This document shows positions 17,744-26,713 of a stretch of 45,031 nucleotides of DNA, piece by piece (position 1 is the stretch's first letter; every line of letters starts with the position of its first letter). The DNA is from Bacteroidales bacterium. GTDB lineage: Bacteria > Bacteroidota > Bacteroidia > Bacteroidales > WCHB1-69. The notes under the pieces were generated by a model. It saw nothing but the letters and a program-made list of their open reading frames with translations. It had not been told where the DNA came from and made no database searches. The translations under genes and the position numbers were made by a program. The stretch is taken from positions 1-45,031 of the forward strand of contig JAFZZK010000022.1 of the NCBI GenBank assembly GCA_017615795.1, written 5' to 3'.

Positions 17744-17752
17744 CAGCTCAAA
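17719..17752 (-). promoter_or_regulatory. Minus-strand promoter of the TlpA-like gene
   Basis: Minus-strand TATCTTTG at 17719-17726 with a TTTTG -33 candidate near 17748-17752 (about 21-base spacing). The two divergent promoters interleave within about 45 bases. Confidence 0.5.
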
Positions 17753-17764
17753 ATTATTAGTATA

Positions 17765-18844
17765 ATGCATAATTATAATATTGTAGGAATTCAGCAGGTC
17801 GGCATAGGCACGGAGAACATGGTGGAGTCGTGGAAATGGTATGCCGACATGTTCCAGATGAACGTCCGCATTTTGGAGGACGACACGGTGGCCGAGTTGA
17901 TGTTGCCGTACACCGGGAACCAACCGCAGCGCCGGCACGCCGCCATCGCCGCCAACTTGCAAGGCGGCGGCGGTTTCGAGATTTGGCAGTATTCGGAGCG
18001 CAAGCCACAGCCCGTCGCTTTTGACATCCAGATTGGCGACCTTGGTGTCTTCATCGCCAAGATCAAGAGCCACAACATTGCGGCCTACCACGAGGAGCTG
18101 ACGCAGAAATATCGCGACATCACCCCCATTTTCACGGATCCGAGGGGTCTGCCCACCTTCTACATCCACGATCCCGCCGGCAACTGTTTCCAAGTGGTGG
18201 AGGACAACTACATCTTCATTGACGAGAAGAACCTCTCGGGCGGCATCGTTGGCGCGATGATTGGCGTCACCGACATCGACCGTTCCCTGACCGTCTATCG
18301 CGACATCTTCGGCTACGACAAAGTATTGTATGACAAAAACGGCACTTTCAGCGACTGGCGCACATTGCGCGGCGGCGAAGAACATTACCGCCGGGTACTG
18401 CTGGGACGCTCCACGCCCCACAAAGGGCCTTTCGCCCCCCTGTACGGCACCGGCACCATCGAATTGGTGCAAGCCCTCGACCGCACCCCGCGCAAGATCT
18501 TCGAAGGACGCTACTGGGGCGACCCTGGCTTCATCCAGATATGCTTCGATGTGGTCAACATGCGCGAATTAGAAAAACAGTGCAACGAACTCGGATTCCA
18601 ATTCACCGTGGACAGCTGCGCCGACCAGTCACAATTTGACATGGGCAAGGCCGCCGGACATTTCACCTACATCGAGGACCCCGACGGCACCCTGATTGAG
18701 ATGGTTGAAACACACAAGGTTCCCATCATCGACAAGCTCAACATCGCACTCAACTTCATGAAACTCGACCGCAACAAGTCGCTACCCAAATTTTTCTTCC
18801 AGCTCATGAAACTTAACCGAGTAAAATTCAAGAACAATGGGTAA
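17765..18844 (+). CDS. Double-domain VOC (glyoxalase/dioxygenase-fold) protein, function unknown
   Basis: 359 residues from the ATG at 17765. It has two vicinal-oxygen-chelate domains (about 1-150 and 160-318), each of two beta-alpha-beta-beta-beta modules; the repeated 'HDPAGNCFQVVE' (135-146) and 'EDPDGTLIEMVE' (304-315) are module ends. Known VOC proteins are metal enzymes (glyoxalase I, 4-hydroxyphenylpyruvate dioxygenase, methylmalonyl-CoA epimerase). Here the usual histidine ligands are missing: the module starts read 'GIQQVGIG' and 'GAMIGVTD', and Gln replaces others (Gln143, Gln258); Glu72, Glu233 and Glu312 remain. A C-terminal basic tail follows. Its stop overlaps the start of the first Fe-S gene by 8 bases, so it is translationally tied to the redox proteins. 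Product name beyond VOC is not supportable. Confidence 0.8.
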   Translation: MHNYNIVGIQQVGIGTENMVESWKWYADMFQMNVRILEDDTVAELMLPYTGNQPQRRHAAIAANLQGGGGFEIWQYSERKPQPVAFDIQIGDLGVFIAKIKSHNIAAYHEELTQKYRDITPIFTDPRGLPTFYIHDPAGNCFQVVEDNYIFIDEKNLSGGIVGAMIGVTDIDRSLTVYRDIFGYDKVLYDKNGTFSDWRTLRGGEEHYRRVLLGRSTPHKGPFAPLYGTGTIELVQALDRTPRKIFEGRYWGDPGFIQICFDVVNMRELEKQCNELGFQFTVDSCADQSQFDMGKAAGHFTYIEDPDGTLIEMVETHKVPIIDKLNIALNFMKLDRNKSLPKFFFQLMKLNRVKFKNNG

Positions 18845-19445
18845 TCTTGTAAATCTTATCAAACAGGACGTCCGTTACCAGGAGGCCCTGAAAGCCTGCA
18901 TGAACTGCGGCATGTGCACGGCAGTCTGCCCGGCGGCGGAGTTCTACGACTACGACCCGCGGCGCATCTGCGACACCGTGCAACGTGGCGACGAGGCCTC
19001 CATCGAGAAGCTGCTCCGCACCGACACCATCTGGTATTGCGGCCAGTGCATGTCGTGCAAGCCGCGATGCCCCCGCGGCAATGCGCCCGGCGAGATCATC
19101 AACGTGCTGCGTAAACTGTCGCAACAATTCGGCTATTTCAAGGATAGCGAAATGGGAAGGCAACAGATACAGCTGATGCGCGAAATCGAAGGCAACATCC
19201 TCGAAATAGGATACTGCGTGCACCCCGACAAGGTCATCCCCGCAAAACATGTGGAACAGGGGCCCGTCTGGGAATGGTACATCAAGAACATCAAGGAAGT
19301 CGCCCCAAAATTAGGTGCCAACTATCATGGACAGGGAGCGGGTGCACTGCGCGACATCCCGCATGAGGACATGGCCGAGGTGCGCAAGATCTTTGAAGTC
19401 ACCGGCGGCATGGAACTGCGCAAACAGGTGATCGGCGAAGAATAA
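18837..19445 (+). CDS. [4Fe-4S] dicluster protein, HdrC-like
   Basis: 202 residues. Two complete CxxCxxCxxxCP motifs bind [4Fe-4S] clusters: Cys21/24/27/31 ('CMNCGMCTAVCP') and Cys68/71/74/78 ('CGQCMSCKPRCP'). This spacing and the helical linker between them are typical of heterodisulfide reductase subunit C and of the Fe-S arms of related membrane complexes, which pass electrons between a catalytic or CCG subunit and a partner. The remaining 120 residues are unassigned. No signal peptide, so it is cytoplasmic. The start overlaps the VOC stop by 8 bases; a 71-base gap separates it from the next, similar gene. Confidence 0.85.
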   Translation: MGNLVNLIKQDVRYQEALKACMNCGMCTAVCPAAEFYDYDPRRICDTVQRGDEASIEKLLRTDTIWYCGQCMSCKPRCPRGNAPGEIINVLRKLSQQFGYFKDSEMGRQQIQLMREIEGNILEIGYCVHPDKVIPAKHVEQGPVWEWYIKNIKEVAPKLGANYHGQGAGALRDIPHEDMAEVRKIFEVTGGMELRKQVIGEE

Positions 19446-19516
19446 GCCTTTACGTGAACCCTTCAACGACAAATCAATTCGAACCAATATTCAGACTCTG
19501 AAAACAATAATACGAC

Positions 19517-19861
19517 ATGGCAGATTTTGGATTTTCCCTCAAGAAAGCACGAACAGTATATCTTTCGAAAACCGACATGCGCAAGGCGGAACAACTCATC
19601 GCCGCCGTTCCCTCCTACAAGCTCTGCATCGGTTGCGGCGGATGTACGGCATCGTGTTCCGCCCGTCAATTCACGGATTTTAACATTCGCAAGGCCCACA
19701 ACCACTTCCGTCGCGGCCAATACGACAAATTAGAGGAAGAGTTGCAAAAGTGCATGCTCTGCGGGAAATGCACCCTCGTGTGTCCCAGAGGCGTGAACCT
19801 CCGTTCCCTCATCATCAACATGCGCCAGATTCTGTCAAACACCACTGAAATCTTAGCCTAA
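19517..19861 (+). CDS. Small [4Fe-4S] dicluster protein, HdrC-like
   Basis: 114 residues, essentially a second, shorter HdrC-type module. Cluster motifs are Cys37/40/43/47 ('CIGCGGCTASC', with Ser rather than Pro after the last Cys) and Cys79/82/85/89 ('CMLCGKCTLVCP'). It probably relays electrons within the same complex as its neighbours. Its stop codon overlaps the start of the membrane subunit by one base (TAATG), pointing to coupled translation and a fixed ratio of the two proteins. Confidence 0.85.
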   Translation: MADFGFSLKKARTVYLSKTDMRKAEQLIAAVPSYKLCIGCGGCTASCSARQFTDFNIRKAHNHFRRGQYDKLEEELQKCMLCGKCTLVCPRGVNLRSLIINMRQILSNTTEILA

Positions 19862-21645
19862 TGGAGAATTTTCATCCTTTTGTACTGCCGTTTGTGTTAG
19901 GAGCCTACCTCCTGCTCATTCTCTGCATCTACAAGTACGTCAGATGGGTGCGGCAGTTCGACCGTTTCCAACGCACTGTAATCTGGAAGAACATCTTTTC
20001 GGGCAAATTGCTGCCTGCCATTTGGGAGATGTTCAAGGAATGCCTGCTCCACCTGCGCATCACCAAAAAGAACTGGCGCCTGGGCTACATGCACCGCAGC
20101 ATCGCCTTCGGCTGGTTCCTGCTCATCGTGGTCGGCGCCATCGAGAGCCGATTGGGCACGCCCAAACATTTCCACTTCTGGGTAGCCATCTTCTATCGAT
20201 ATTTCCACCAAGCTCCGCCCACAACACAATCCGCCGTGGTTTTCACCCACATCATGGACGCATTGCTGCTGTATGTGCTCTCCGGCATCACCTTGGCCTT
20301 TGTCAAGAAGATCCACTCCCGCATCCTTGGCATGCGTCGCGCCACCAAGCACACCGTGATGGACAACACCATCCGCATAGCTCTCTGGTGCATCTTCCCC
20401 CTGCGCCTGCTGAGCGAATCCCTCTCGGCATGCCTCTACCACAACGGCGGTTTCCTCACGCAAACCATCGGCGACCTCTTTAGCCCTACGGTGGCGCAAG
20501 TTCTCGAACTTCCCAGCTGGACATTGTACTCCATCGCACTGTGCATCTTCTTCATATTGCTGCCCTTCTCCCGCTACATGCACATCTTCACGGAAATCTT
20601 CCTTATCTATTTCCGCAAGCTGGGCGTGAAAGAACGTGTCAAGATGACCGGCTACACCAAGTTCGAGCTCAGCGCCTGCTCGCGCTGCGGCATGTGCATC
20701 GACCGCTGCCCGCTTTACAAGGATCTCGGCATCCTGGACGTGCAGTCCGTATACCTGCTGCGTAATCTCCGCAATCTGGAACACCACAAGGACATCGTGG
20801 AAGCGGGTAAGAACTGTCTCCTCTGCAGCCAATGCGCGGAAGACTGTCCCGTGGACATCGACCTGATGTCCATCCGCCGCATCTCGCGCGACAAAGGCGA
20901 GCTCGACACTGACGGCAACTACAAGTATCTCCACAAGGTCAAGGCCTTCAACTCCATCGGGCGCGTGGCCTACTTCGGCGGATGCATGTCGCAACTCACG
21001 CCCGCCGTGGGTGCCTCCATGGAGAGAATCTTCCAGGCCGCAGGACAGAAATATTGGTACATGGACAAAGAACGCACCATCTGCTGCGGACGCCCGCTGG
21101 CCCAACAAGGCTTCAACAAGCAGGCCGCCGAGCTGCGCCGCAAGAACACCGAACTCATCCACAGCTCCGGCGCCACCGCACTGATCACCTCCTGCCCCAT
21201 TTGCTACAACGCCTTCAAGAACGAATACCAACTGCACATCCCCGTCTATCACCACACCGAATACATCGACCAACTCATCCGATGCGGCAAGCTCCAAGTC
21301 GACAAGGGCGACCTGAAAGTCACCTACCACGACCCGTGCGAACTGGGACGTGGATGCAACATCTACGACGAACCACGCCATGTGCTGCAAGCTGTCGCAA
21401 CGCTGCTCGATACCGAAAACGACCGCGAGAACAGCCTATGCTGCGGCATGAACCTCGGCAACACCGTCATCACCCTTGACCAACAAACCACCATCCGCAA
21501 CACGGCCCTGAATAACCTCACCGCCCCCAACCCCGATATGGTGGTGACCGCCTGCCCCATGTGCAAACGCGCCTTCCAGCACGGCGGCACCGATGTGGAA
21601 ATCAAGGATATCGCTGAAATAGTGGCCAATCGGGTCAAAAGTTGA
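19861..21645 (+). CDS. Membrane heterodisulfide-reductase-like protein (cytochrome-b-like domain + Fe-S + two CCG domains)
   Basis: 594 residues. Residues 8-250 have about five membrane helices with several histidines (for example His78, His130, His241) suitable for heme b, like NarI/HdrE-type subunits. Then two cluster motifs (Cys273/276/279/283 and Cys319/322/325/329) and two cysteine-rich CCG domains (Cys375, Cys408-409, Cys445/448 and Cys493, Cys527-528, Cys565/568) like HdrD, DsrK and GlpC. It is thus an HdrE-HdrD fusion in one chain, expected to move electrons between the menaquinone pool and a cytoplasmic thiol/disulfide or other carrier. CCG domains in HdrB/D bind a noncubane [4Fe-4S] cluster. 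The physiological substrate is unknown. The rpoN gene follows after 43 bases. Confidence 0.88.
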   Translation: MENFHPFVLPFVLGAYLLLILCIYKYVRWVRQFDRFQRTVIWKNIFSGKLLPAIWEMFKECLLHLRITKKNWRLGYMHRSIAFGWFLLIVVGAIESRLGTPKHFHFWVAIFYRYFHQAPPTTQSAVVFTHIMDALLLYVLSGITLAFVKKIHSRILGMRRATKHTVMDNTIRIALWCIFPLRLLSESLSACLYHNGGFLTQTIGDLFSPTVAQVLELPSWTLYSIALCIFFILLPFSRYMHIFTEIFLIYFRKLGVKERVKMTGYTKFELSACSRCGMCIDRCPLYKDLGILDVQSVYLLRNLRNLEHHKDIVEAGKNCLLCSQCAEDCPVDIDLMSIRRISRDKGELDTDGNYKYLHKVKAFNSIGRVAYFGGCMSQLTPAVGASMERIFQAAGQKYWYMDKERTICCGRPLAQQGFNKQAAELRRKNTELIHSSGATALITSCPICYNAFKNEYQLHIPVYHHTEYIDQLIRCGKLQVDKGDLKVTYHDPCELGRGCNIYDEPRHVLQAVATLLDTENDRENSLCCGMNLGNTVITLDQQTTIRNTALNNLTAPNPDMVVTACPMCKRAFQHGGTDVEIKDIAEIVANRVKS

Positions 21646-21688
21646 CATTCCGGATTTACAGTCAAATTCTCACCACAGCATCGTTAAT

Positions 21689-23191
21689 ATGGCTCAATCG
21701 CAGAGACAAGAACAAAAGCTCGCCCAACGACAGGTCGCAACGCAACAGACCATCCGGCTCATGCAGCTGGTTGAGCTGCCCTACACTTCGCTGGAACAAG
21801 AGATATGGAAAGAGGTGGACGAAAATCCCGCTCTGGAGGCCTACACGGACGACGATGCAAGCCAACCCGAGACGGAAACCCCTGTCAACGATTCGGAATT
21901 TGACGAGAACGGCGACCCCATAGAACTCTCCGACCAAGCTCCCGAAGACGAGATTTTCCGCGAGGATTATTATCGGGACGACGACCTTGACGACTACCCT
22001 ACCGAACTTGAAATCGACAGGGAGATCATGCGACTGAATGCTCCCGATGAATCGCGCCATGAGCGGCAAAACGTCTATGCACAATCCCTGCAGGAGCTAT
22101 GGCAAGCACAGCTTGGCGAGATGGACATGACCGACAAACAACGACAAATCGCGGAATACATCGTCGGCAACTTGGACGATGCCGGATACTTGAAATCGGA
22201 CCTGCAATCCATCGCCAACGAGCTGCTCTTTCTGAACAACATTTACACGGACACTTCCGAGGTCGAGACGGTGCTGACACACTTCATCCAAGAGCTCGAC
22301 CCGCCGGGCACGGGCGCACGCGACCTGCGGGAATGTTTAGCCCTGCAACTGCTCAAGCGCATCCCACAAGACGAGACGACCGTCAATGCATCCCGCATTG
22401 TGAATGAATGCTTTGACATGTTCGTAAAAAAGCACTACGATAAGATTTGCACTTCGCTGTCGCTGTCCGAACAAGAGATGAAAGATGCCGTTGCCGTCAT
22501 CAAAAAACTGTCGCCACGCCCCGCTGATGCAGGCTCTCCCCTGCAAAAGTCCGCCGACATCATCCACCCGGATTTCACCATCACGAACCATGATGGCAAA
22601 CTACTCCTTACACTCAACAACCAGTTTGTCCCCAAGGTCCGGATCAACAAAGAGTTCGACAACGAATATCGTTTCCTGACCAAAGAGGCATCTGCCAAAA
22701 AACGGGAAGAAGCCGAGCGGTTTATGAGAGAATACGTTGACAAGGCCAACCAATTCATCGGAATCCTGTCCACGCGCGAGATGATTCTTTACAACACCAT
22801 GTACGCCATCATGAACCACCAGCGCGACTATTTCCTGACCGGCGACGACACTGAGCTAAAGCCGATGATCCTGAAAACCATCGCGCAAGAGGTTCATCTG
22901 GACATCTCCACTGTCTCGCGCGTCTCAAACAGCAAATACGTGCAGACAGACTTCGGCATCATCCCCTTAAAGCATCTTTTCTCGGAGGCCGTAAACGACG
23001 ACATCTCCTCTAAAGCCATCAAGAGTCTGTTGAGTGAATTAATCAATCAAGAGGACAAGGGCAAGCCCCTGACCGACGACAAGTTATGCGATATGCTAAA
23101 GGAGAAGGGCTTCAACGTGGCGCGCCGCACTGTGGCCAAATACCGCGAACAACTGGGCATACCCATAGCCCGAATGAGGACGATGATTTAA
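21689..23191 (+). CDS. rpoN: RNA polymerase sigma-54 factor
   Basis: 500 residues. Sigma-54 directs RNA polymerase to -24/-12 promoters and needs an AAA+ activator to open DNA. Region I is at the N-terminus (Gln/Leu-rich 'QQTIRLMQLVELPYTSLEQ'), an acidic region II spans about 45-110, then the core-binding and helix-turn-helix parts, and the RpoN box 'ARRTVAKYRE' is at residues 478-487, intact. It is the last gene before a strong terminator and lies 43 bases after the Hdr-like gene with no visible promoter in the gap, so it is probably part of that operon. No sigma-54 activator gene is present in the window. Confidence 0.96.
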   Translation: MAQSQRQEQKLAQRQVATQQTIRLMQLVELPYTSLEQEIWKEVDENPALEAYTDDDASQPETETPVNDSEFDENGDPIELSDQAPEDEIFREDYYRDDDLDDYPTELEIDREIMRLNAPDESRHERQNVYAQSLQELWQAQLGEMDMTDKQRQIAEYIVGNLDDAGYLKSDLQSIANELLFLNNIYTDTSEVETVLTHFIQELDPPGTGARDLRECLALQLLKRIPQDETTVNASRIVNECFDMFVKKHYDKICTSLSLSEQEMKDAVAVIKKLSPRPADAGSPLQKSADIIHPDFTITNHDGKLLLTLNNQFVPKVRINKEFDNEYRFLTKEASAKKREEAERFMREYVDKANQFIGILSTREMILYNTMYAIMNHQRDYFLTGDDTELKPMILKTIAQEVHLDISTVSRVSNSKYVQTDFGIIPLKHLFSEAVNDDISSKAIKSLLSELINQEDKGKPLTDDKLCDMLKEKGFNVARRTVAKYREQLGIPIARMRTMI

Positions 23192-23213
23192 AAGCCGACG
23201 GCAACAAACAACA

Positions 23214-23243
23214 AAAAAGGAGGAAGCAAGCTTCCTCCTTTTT
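23214..23243. terminator. Bidirectional terminator between rpoN and asnS
   Basis: Perfect 14-bp stem (23214-23227 with 23230-23243) with a 2-base loop; the arms end in five A and five T, so both transcripts see a U tract. It serves convergent rpoN and asnS. Confidence 0.88.
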
Positions 23244-23247
23244 CATA

Positions 23248-24645
23248 TTAAAACTCAGCGTTTTGTGGTGTTCTTGGGAATGGGATGACATCCCGGATAT
23301 TGGTCATGCCCGTAACGAAGAGCAGCAGGCGCTCAAAGCCGAGGCCGAAGCCCGAGTGAGGCGCGGAGCCGAACTTGCGGGTCTCGAAGTACCACCAGTA
23401 TTGCTGTTCCGTCATATTGAGTTCATGCACACGGTTGAGCAGTTTCTGATAGTCTGCCTCGCGCTCGGAACCGCCAATGATCTCACCGATGGTGGGGAAC
23501 AGGACATCCATGGCTCGCACGGTCTTGCCGTCATCGTTCTGTTTCATGTAGAAAGCCTTGATTTCCTTCGGGTAGTCCGTCAGAATGACCGGGCAGTTAA
23601 AGTGGTTTTCGACAAGGTAGCGCTCGTGCTCCGACTGGAGGTCGATGCCCCAAGAGACCGGATAGTCAAACTTCTTGTCGGCCTTGAGTAGAATGTCGAT
23701 GGCTTCCGTATATCCCAAGCGGACAAAGTCTTGTTTGAGCACAGACTCCAAGCGGGCGATGAGTTCTTTGTCGAACATATCGTTGAGGAAGCGCAGGTCG
23801 TCCATGTTGTTTTCGAGGGCGTAGCGCACCAGATACTTGATAAACTCTTCCGCGAGGTCCATGTTGTCGGTGATGTCATAGAAAGCCATTTCTGGTTCAA
23901 TCATCCAGAATTCGGCCAGATGGCGCGGTGTGTTGCTGTTTTCAGCGCGGAACGTAGGTCCGAAAGTGTAGATGTTGCCCAAGGCCAGCGCGCCAAGTTC
24001 ACCTTCCAATTGTCCGGAAACGGTAAGGTTGGTGTGCTTGCCGAAGAAGTCCTTCTTGAAGTCCACTTTGCCATCTTCGGTGCGGGGCACGTTGTTCAGG
24101 TCAAAGGTGGTGACATTGAACATCTCGCCGGCGCCCTCAGCGTCAGAAGCGGTGATGAGCGGGGTGTGGAGATAGAAGAAGCCCTTGTCGTTGAAAAACT
24201 TGTGGATGGCGAAAGCCATGGCGTGGCGCAGGCGCAACACGCAACCGAAGTAGTTGGTGCGCGGACGCAGGTGCGCGATTTCACGAAGGAACTCCATGGA
24301 ATGCCCCTTCTTCTGCAAAGGATAGCTCACAGGGTCGGCAGTGCCGTAAACCTCGATGAGGTCGGCTTGCACCTCAACAGTCTGCCCCTTGCCCGCGGAT
24401 TCCACCAGCGTGCCCTCCACATGGAGGCATGAGCCCGTCGTGATGACCTTCATCACCTCGTCACCGAATTTCGCGGGTTCGGCTACAATCTGCAAGTTGG
24501 TGACGATAGAGCCGTCGTTGAGGGCAATGAAGGCAACGTTGCTGTTGCCGCGTTTGGTGCGCACCCAACCCTTCACGCATACCCGGTTGCCAATGCCAAT
24601 CTCTTCGGGGCGCTTTATGATATCAATAATTCTGGATCTCTTCAT
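23248..24645 (-). CDS. asnS: Asparagine--tRNA ligase
   Basis: 465 residues from the ATG at 24645; a longer frame to 24705 lacks a conserved start and runs into rpoD. Charges tRNA-Asn with asparagine. An OB-fold anticodon-binding domain is at about 1-115 ('[21 protein letters not shown]'), followed by the class II catalytic core with motif 2 ('[19 protein letters not shown]') and motif 3 ('[20 protein letters not shown]', catalytic Arg). Length agrees with the family. It lies 29 bases downstream of rpoD and is probably transcribed with it. Confidence 0.96.
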   Translation of the reverse strand: MKRSRIIDIIKRPEEIGIGNRVCVKGWVRTKRGNSNVAFIALNDGSIVTNLQIVAEPAKFGDEVMKVITTGSCLHVEGTLVESAGKGQTVEVQADLIEVYGTADPVSYPLQKKGHSMEFLREIAHLRPRTNYFGCVLRLRHAMAFAIHKFFNDKGFFYLHTPLITASDAEGAGEMFNVTTFDLNNVPRTEDGKVDFKKDFFGKHTNLTVSGQLEGELGALALGNIYTFGPTFRAENSNTPRHLAEFWMIEPEMAFYDITDNMDLAEEFIKYLVRYALENNMDDLRFLNDMFDKELIARLESVLKQDFVRLGYTEAIDILLKADKKFDYPVSWGIDLQSEHERYLVENHFNCPVILTDYPKEIKAFYMKQNDDGKTVRAMDVLFPTIGEIIGGSEREADYQKLLNRVHELNMTEQQYWWYFETRKFGSAPHSGFGLGFERLLLFVTGMTNIRDVIPFPRTPQNAEF

Positions 24646-24674
24646 ATAAGTAGATTTTATAAGTACGATTAAGG

Positions 24675-25541
24675 TTATTTCAGATAATTTTGGAGAACAC
24701 GGCATTTGGCGTCGTGGCGCAGGTGAGTGATGGCTTTCTCCTTGATTTGGCGGACACGCTCACGGGTAAGTTCAAACTTCTCCCCTATCTCATCAAGGGT
24801 CATGGGGTGTTTACGTCCCAATCCATAGTAAAGTTTGAGCACATCGGCCTCGCGAGAGGGCAGCAAATCAATCACGCGTCCCAGCTCCTGTTGCAGGGAC
24901 TCGTACAGCAGCATTTCATCCGGCGATGAAGCCTGTTCGCTATGGATGACATCATAGAGGTTGGTGTCGTCATCCCTGGTCAAGGAGGCGTCCATCGAGA
25001 GGTGGCGCGGCGAGTTGCGCAGGGAATCCTTCACTTCACTTTCAGGTATGTCAAGTTTTTCGGCGATTTCGGAGATGCGGGGCTCGCGACGCAGTTTCTG
25101 CTCCAACGCGGCCACAGTCTTGGATATCTTGCTGATGGCAACCACCTTGTTCATGGGCAGACGCACAATACGCGACTGCTCGGCGATGGCTTGCAGGATA
25201 GCCTGGCGTATCCACCACACCGCGAAGGAGATGAACTTGAAGCCTCGGGTCTCATCAAAACGATGAGCCGCCTTCATCAAGCCCAGGTTCCCTTCATTGA
25301 TCAGGTCGGAAAGCGTGACACCCTGATTTTGATATTGCTTGGCCACGGAGACCACAAAACGAAGGTTGGCCTTGGTCAGGCGATCAAGGGCATCCTCATC
25401 TCCACATTTAATGCGACGTGCCAATTCAGCCTCTTCATCGGCTGTCAAAAGCGGCACACGCGCTATTTCATGCAAGTACTTGTCCAACGACGCGGTCTCA
25501 CCACGGTTGGTGACTTGCTTGGTAATATGTAACTGTCTCAT
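24675..25541 (-). CDS. rpoD: Primary RNA polymerase sigma factor, Bacteroidota type
   Basis: 288 residues, the short form without the large N-terminal region 1.1 of proteobacterial sigma-70, as in Bacteroides. Region 1.2/2 begins at '[19 protein letters not shown]', region 2.3-2.4 is '[19 protein letters not shown]' (melting and -10-type recognition), region 3 follows, and region 4.2 is '[19 protein letters not shown]' (helix-turn-helix for the -33 element). It is the housekeeping sigma factor and should recognise the TAnnTTTG boxes listed here. It is followed by asnS after 29 bases; a promoter of its own was not obvious in the 62-base gap upstream. Confidence 0.95.
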   Translation of the reverse strand: MRQLHITKQVTNRGETASLDKYLHEIARVPLLTADEEAELARRIKCGDEDALDRLTKANLRFVVSVAKQYQNQGVTLSDLINEGNLGLMKAAHRFDETRGFKFISFAVWWIRQAILQAIAEQSRIVRLPMNKVVAISKISKTVAALEQKLRREPRISEIAEKLDIPESEVKDSLRNSPRHLSMDASLTRDDDTNLYDVIHSEQASSPDEMLLYESLQQELGRVIDLLPSREADVLKLYYGLGRKHPMTLDEIGEKFELTRERVRQIKEKAITHLRHDAKCRVLQNYLK

Positions 25542-25603
25542 TCTATAACTCCGATATTTAAATAAACAGCGTTTTTTACGAAAACAAGAGACATTGTGTT
25601 ACA

Positions 25604-26665
25604 CTAAAAACTATAGCCAATGCCGAGTCCAATTACCTCTTTAAATTGCACACGAGGACAGGGATGACCTTCTGAACCTGCCACACCGTCCCATTCGGGT
25701 TTGGCAATTTTCACCTGGTCATAATACTTCAAAGAGGTCATCAAACTAACACTGAACACTTTAAGAAAGTTATAGGTGATAGCCACATCCCAATCCACAT
25801 CGAAGTTGCCAAACGGCTGGCCATTTTCCTTATCATGTAGTTTGGCTGTATAAGGCGTGAACAAGGTAATCGTGGAGATAATCTTCAAGTTTTTCACCAT
25901 TGTATAATTGATGCCGCCATTGATACGGAGACCCATGTTCACCCCCACACTCTTGTAGGTGCCGTCTTCACGCTTGGGAAGACCATAGTTGGCACGGAGG
26001 TCTTTCTCCAAGCAAGTCGTCATACGACCAGCCAAAGGAAAAACACCGATGGTGAAGATATCATTCGGACGATATTCGACACCAAGTGCCAAATCCGTAT
26101 AGGATGGGGAGAGCCATTTCGAAATCAAAGAACGATACACGCGCTCACCATTTGCATCCACGACACAATTCGCATCCGCATCCCAAATACCGTCATCTAT
26201 TTTCTTGTAGTCCCAACCCGGCGCATACTGCGACCGGAAGCTGCCCAGCAAGGTGAGGTACCATTGCGGATGCATCTGGAAACCGACCTTGGTCGTCAGA
26301 TTGATTTTGTCGTTGGCTTTTCTCCAACGATATCCCTTTTTGTAGTCGTTCGAGAACATTTCGCCCAATTCGGTATCAAAATTGGTGTCCCACGTCCACT
26401 TGTCTTTCTTGTATGACAATGTCAAATTAGCAAATACGAAGCCTGTCACGTTGTTGTTACCGCCGGCGGCCCAGTTAATGAGTGCTGTCTGTGCTGCATT
26501 AAGGCCGCACACACCTGTGAATTTCCAAAATTTGGCACTGTCCACCTCTGCCGACTTCACCTTCGTGTTTACGGCTTCCGTTGCCGCAGTTTTTTCATCA
26601 ACTTGCGCACTAACCCATGAACCGGTTAATGCCAAAAGCATCAAGAGTAAAAATCCTTTTCTCAT
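25604..26665 (-). CDS. DUF3078 outer-membrane-type protein
   Basis: 353 residues from the ATG at 26665, with a signal peptide ('LLLMLLALTGSWVSAQ'). The rest is a DUF3078 domain: 'FWKFTGVCGLNAAQTALINW' and 'GGNNNVTGFVFANLTLSYKK' near the start, then alternating strands ending in 'VIGLGIGYSF' with a terminal Phe, as in beta-barrels inserted in the outer membrane. The family is widespread in Bacteroidota without a known function. The upstream gene ends 48 bases before it and the rpoD gene starts 62 bases after, without a visible terminator. Confidence 0.82.
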   Translation of the reverse strand: MRKGFLLLMLLALTGSWVSAQVDEKTAATEAVNTKVKSAEVDSAKFWKFTGVCGLNAAQTALINWAAGGNNNVTGFVFANLTLSYKKDKWTWDTNFDTELGEMFSNDYKKGYRWRKANDKINLTTKVGFQMHPQWYLTLLGSFRSQYAPGWDYKKIDDGIWDADANCVVDANGERVYRSLISKWLSPSYTDLALGVEYRPNDIFTIGVFPLAGRMTTCLEKDLRANYGLPKREDGTYKSVGVNMGLRINGGINYTMVKNLKIISTITLFTPYTAKLHDKENGQPFGNFDVDWDVAITYNFLKVFSVSLMTSLKYYDQVKIAKPEWDGVAGSEGHPCPRVQFKEVIGLGIGYSF

Positions 26666-26713
26666 AGTTATTGGTTTTTTATGATTAATATTTATCAATT
26701 CAATCTGACAATT

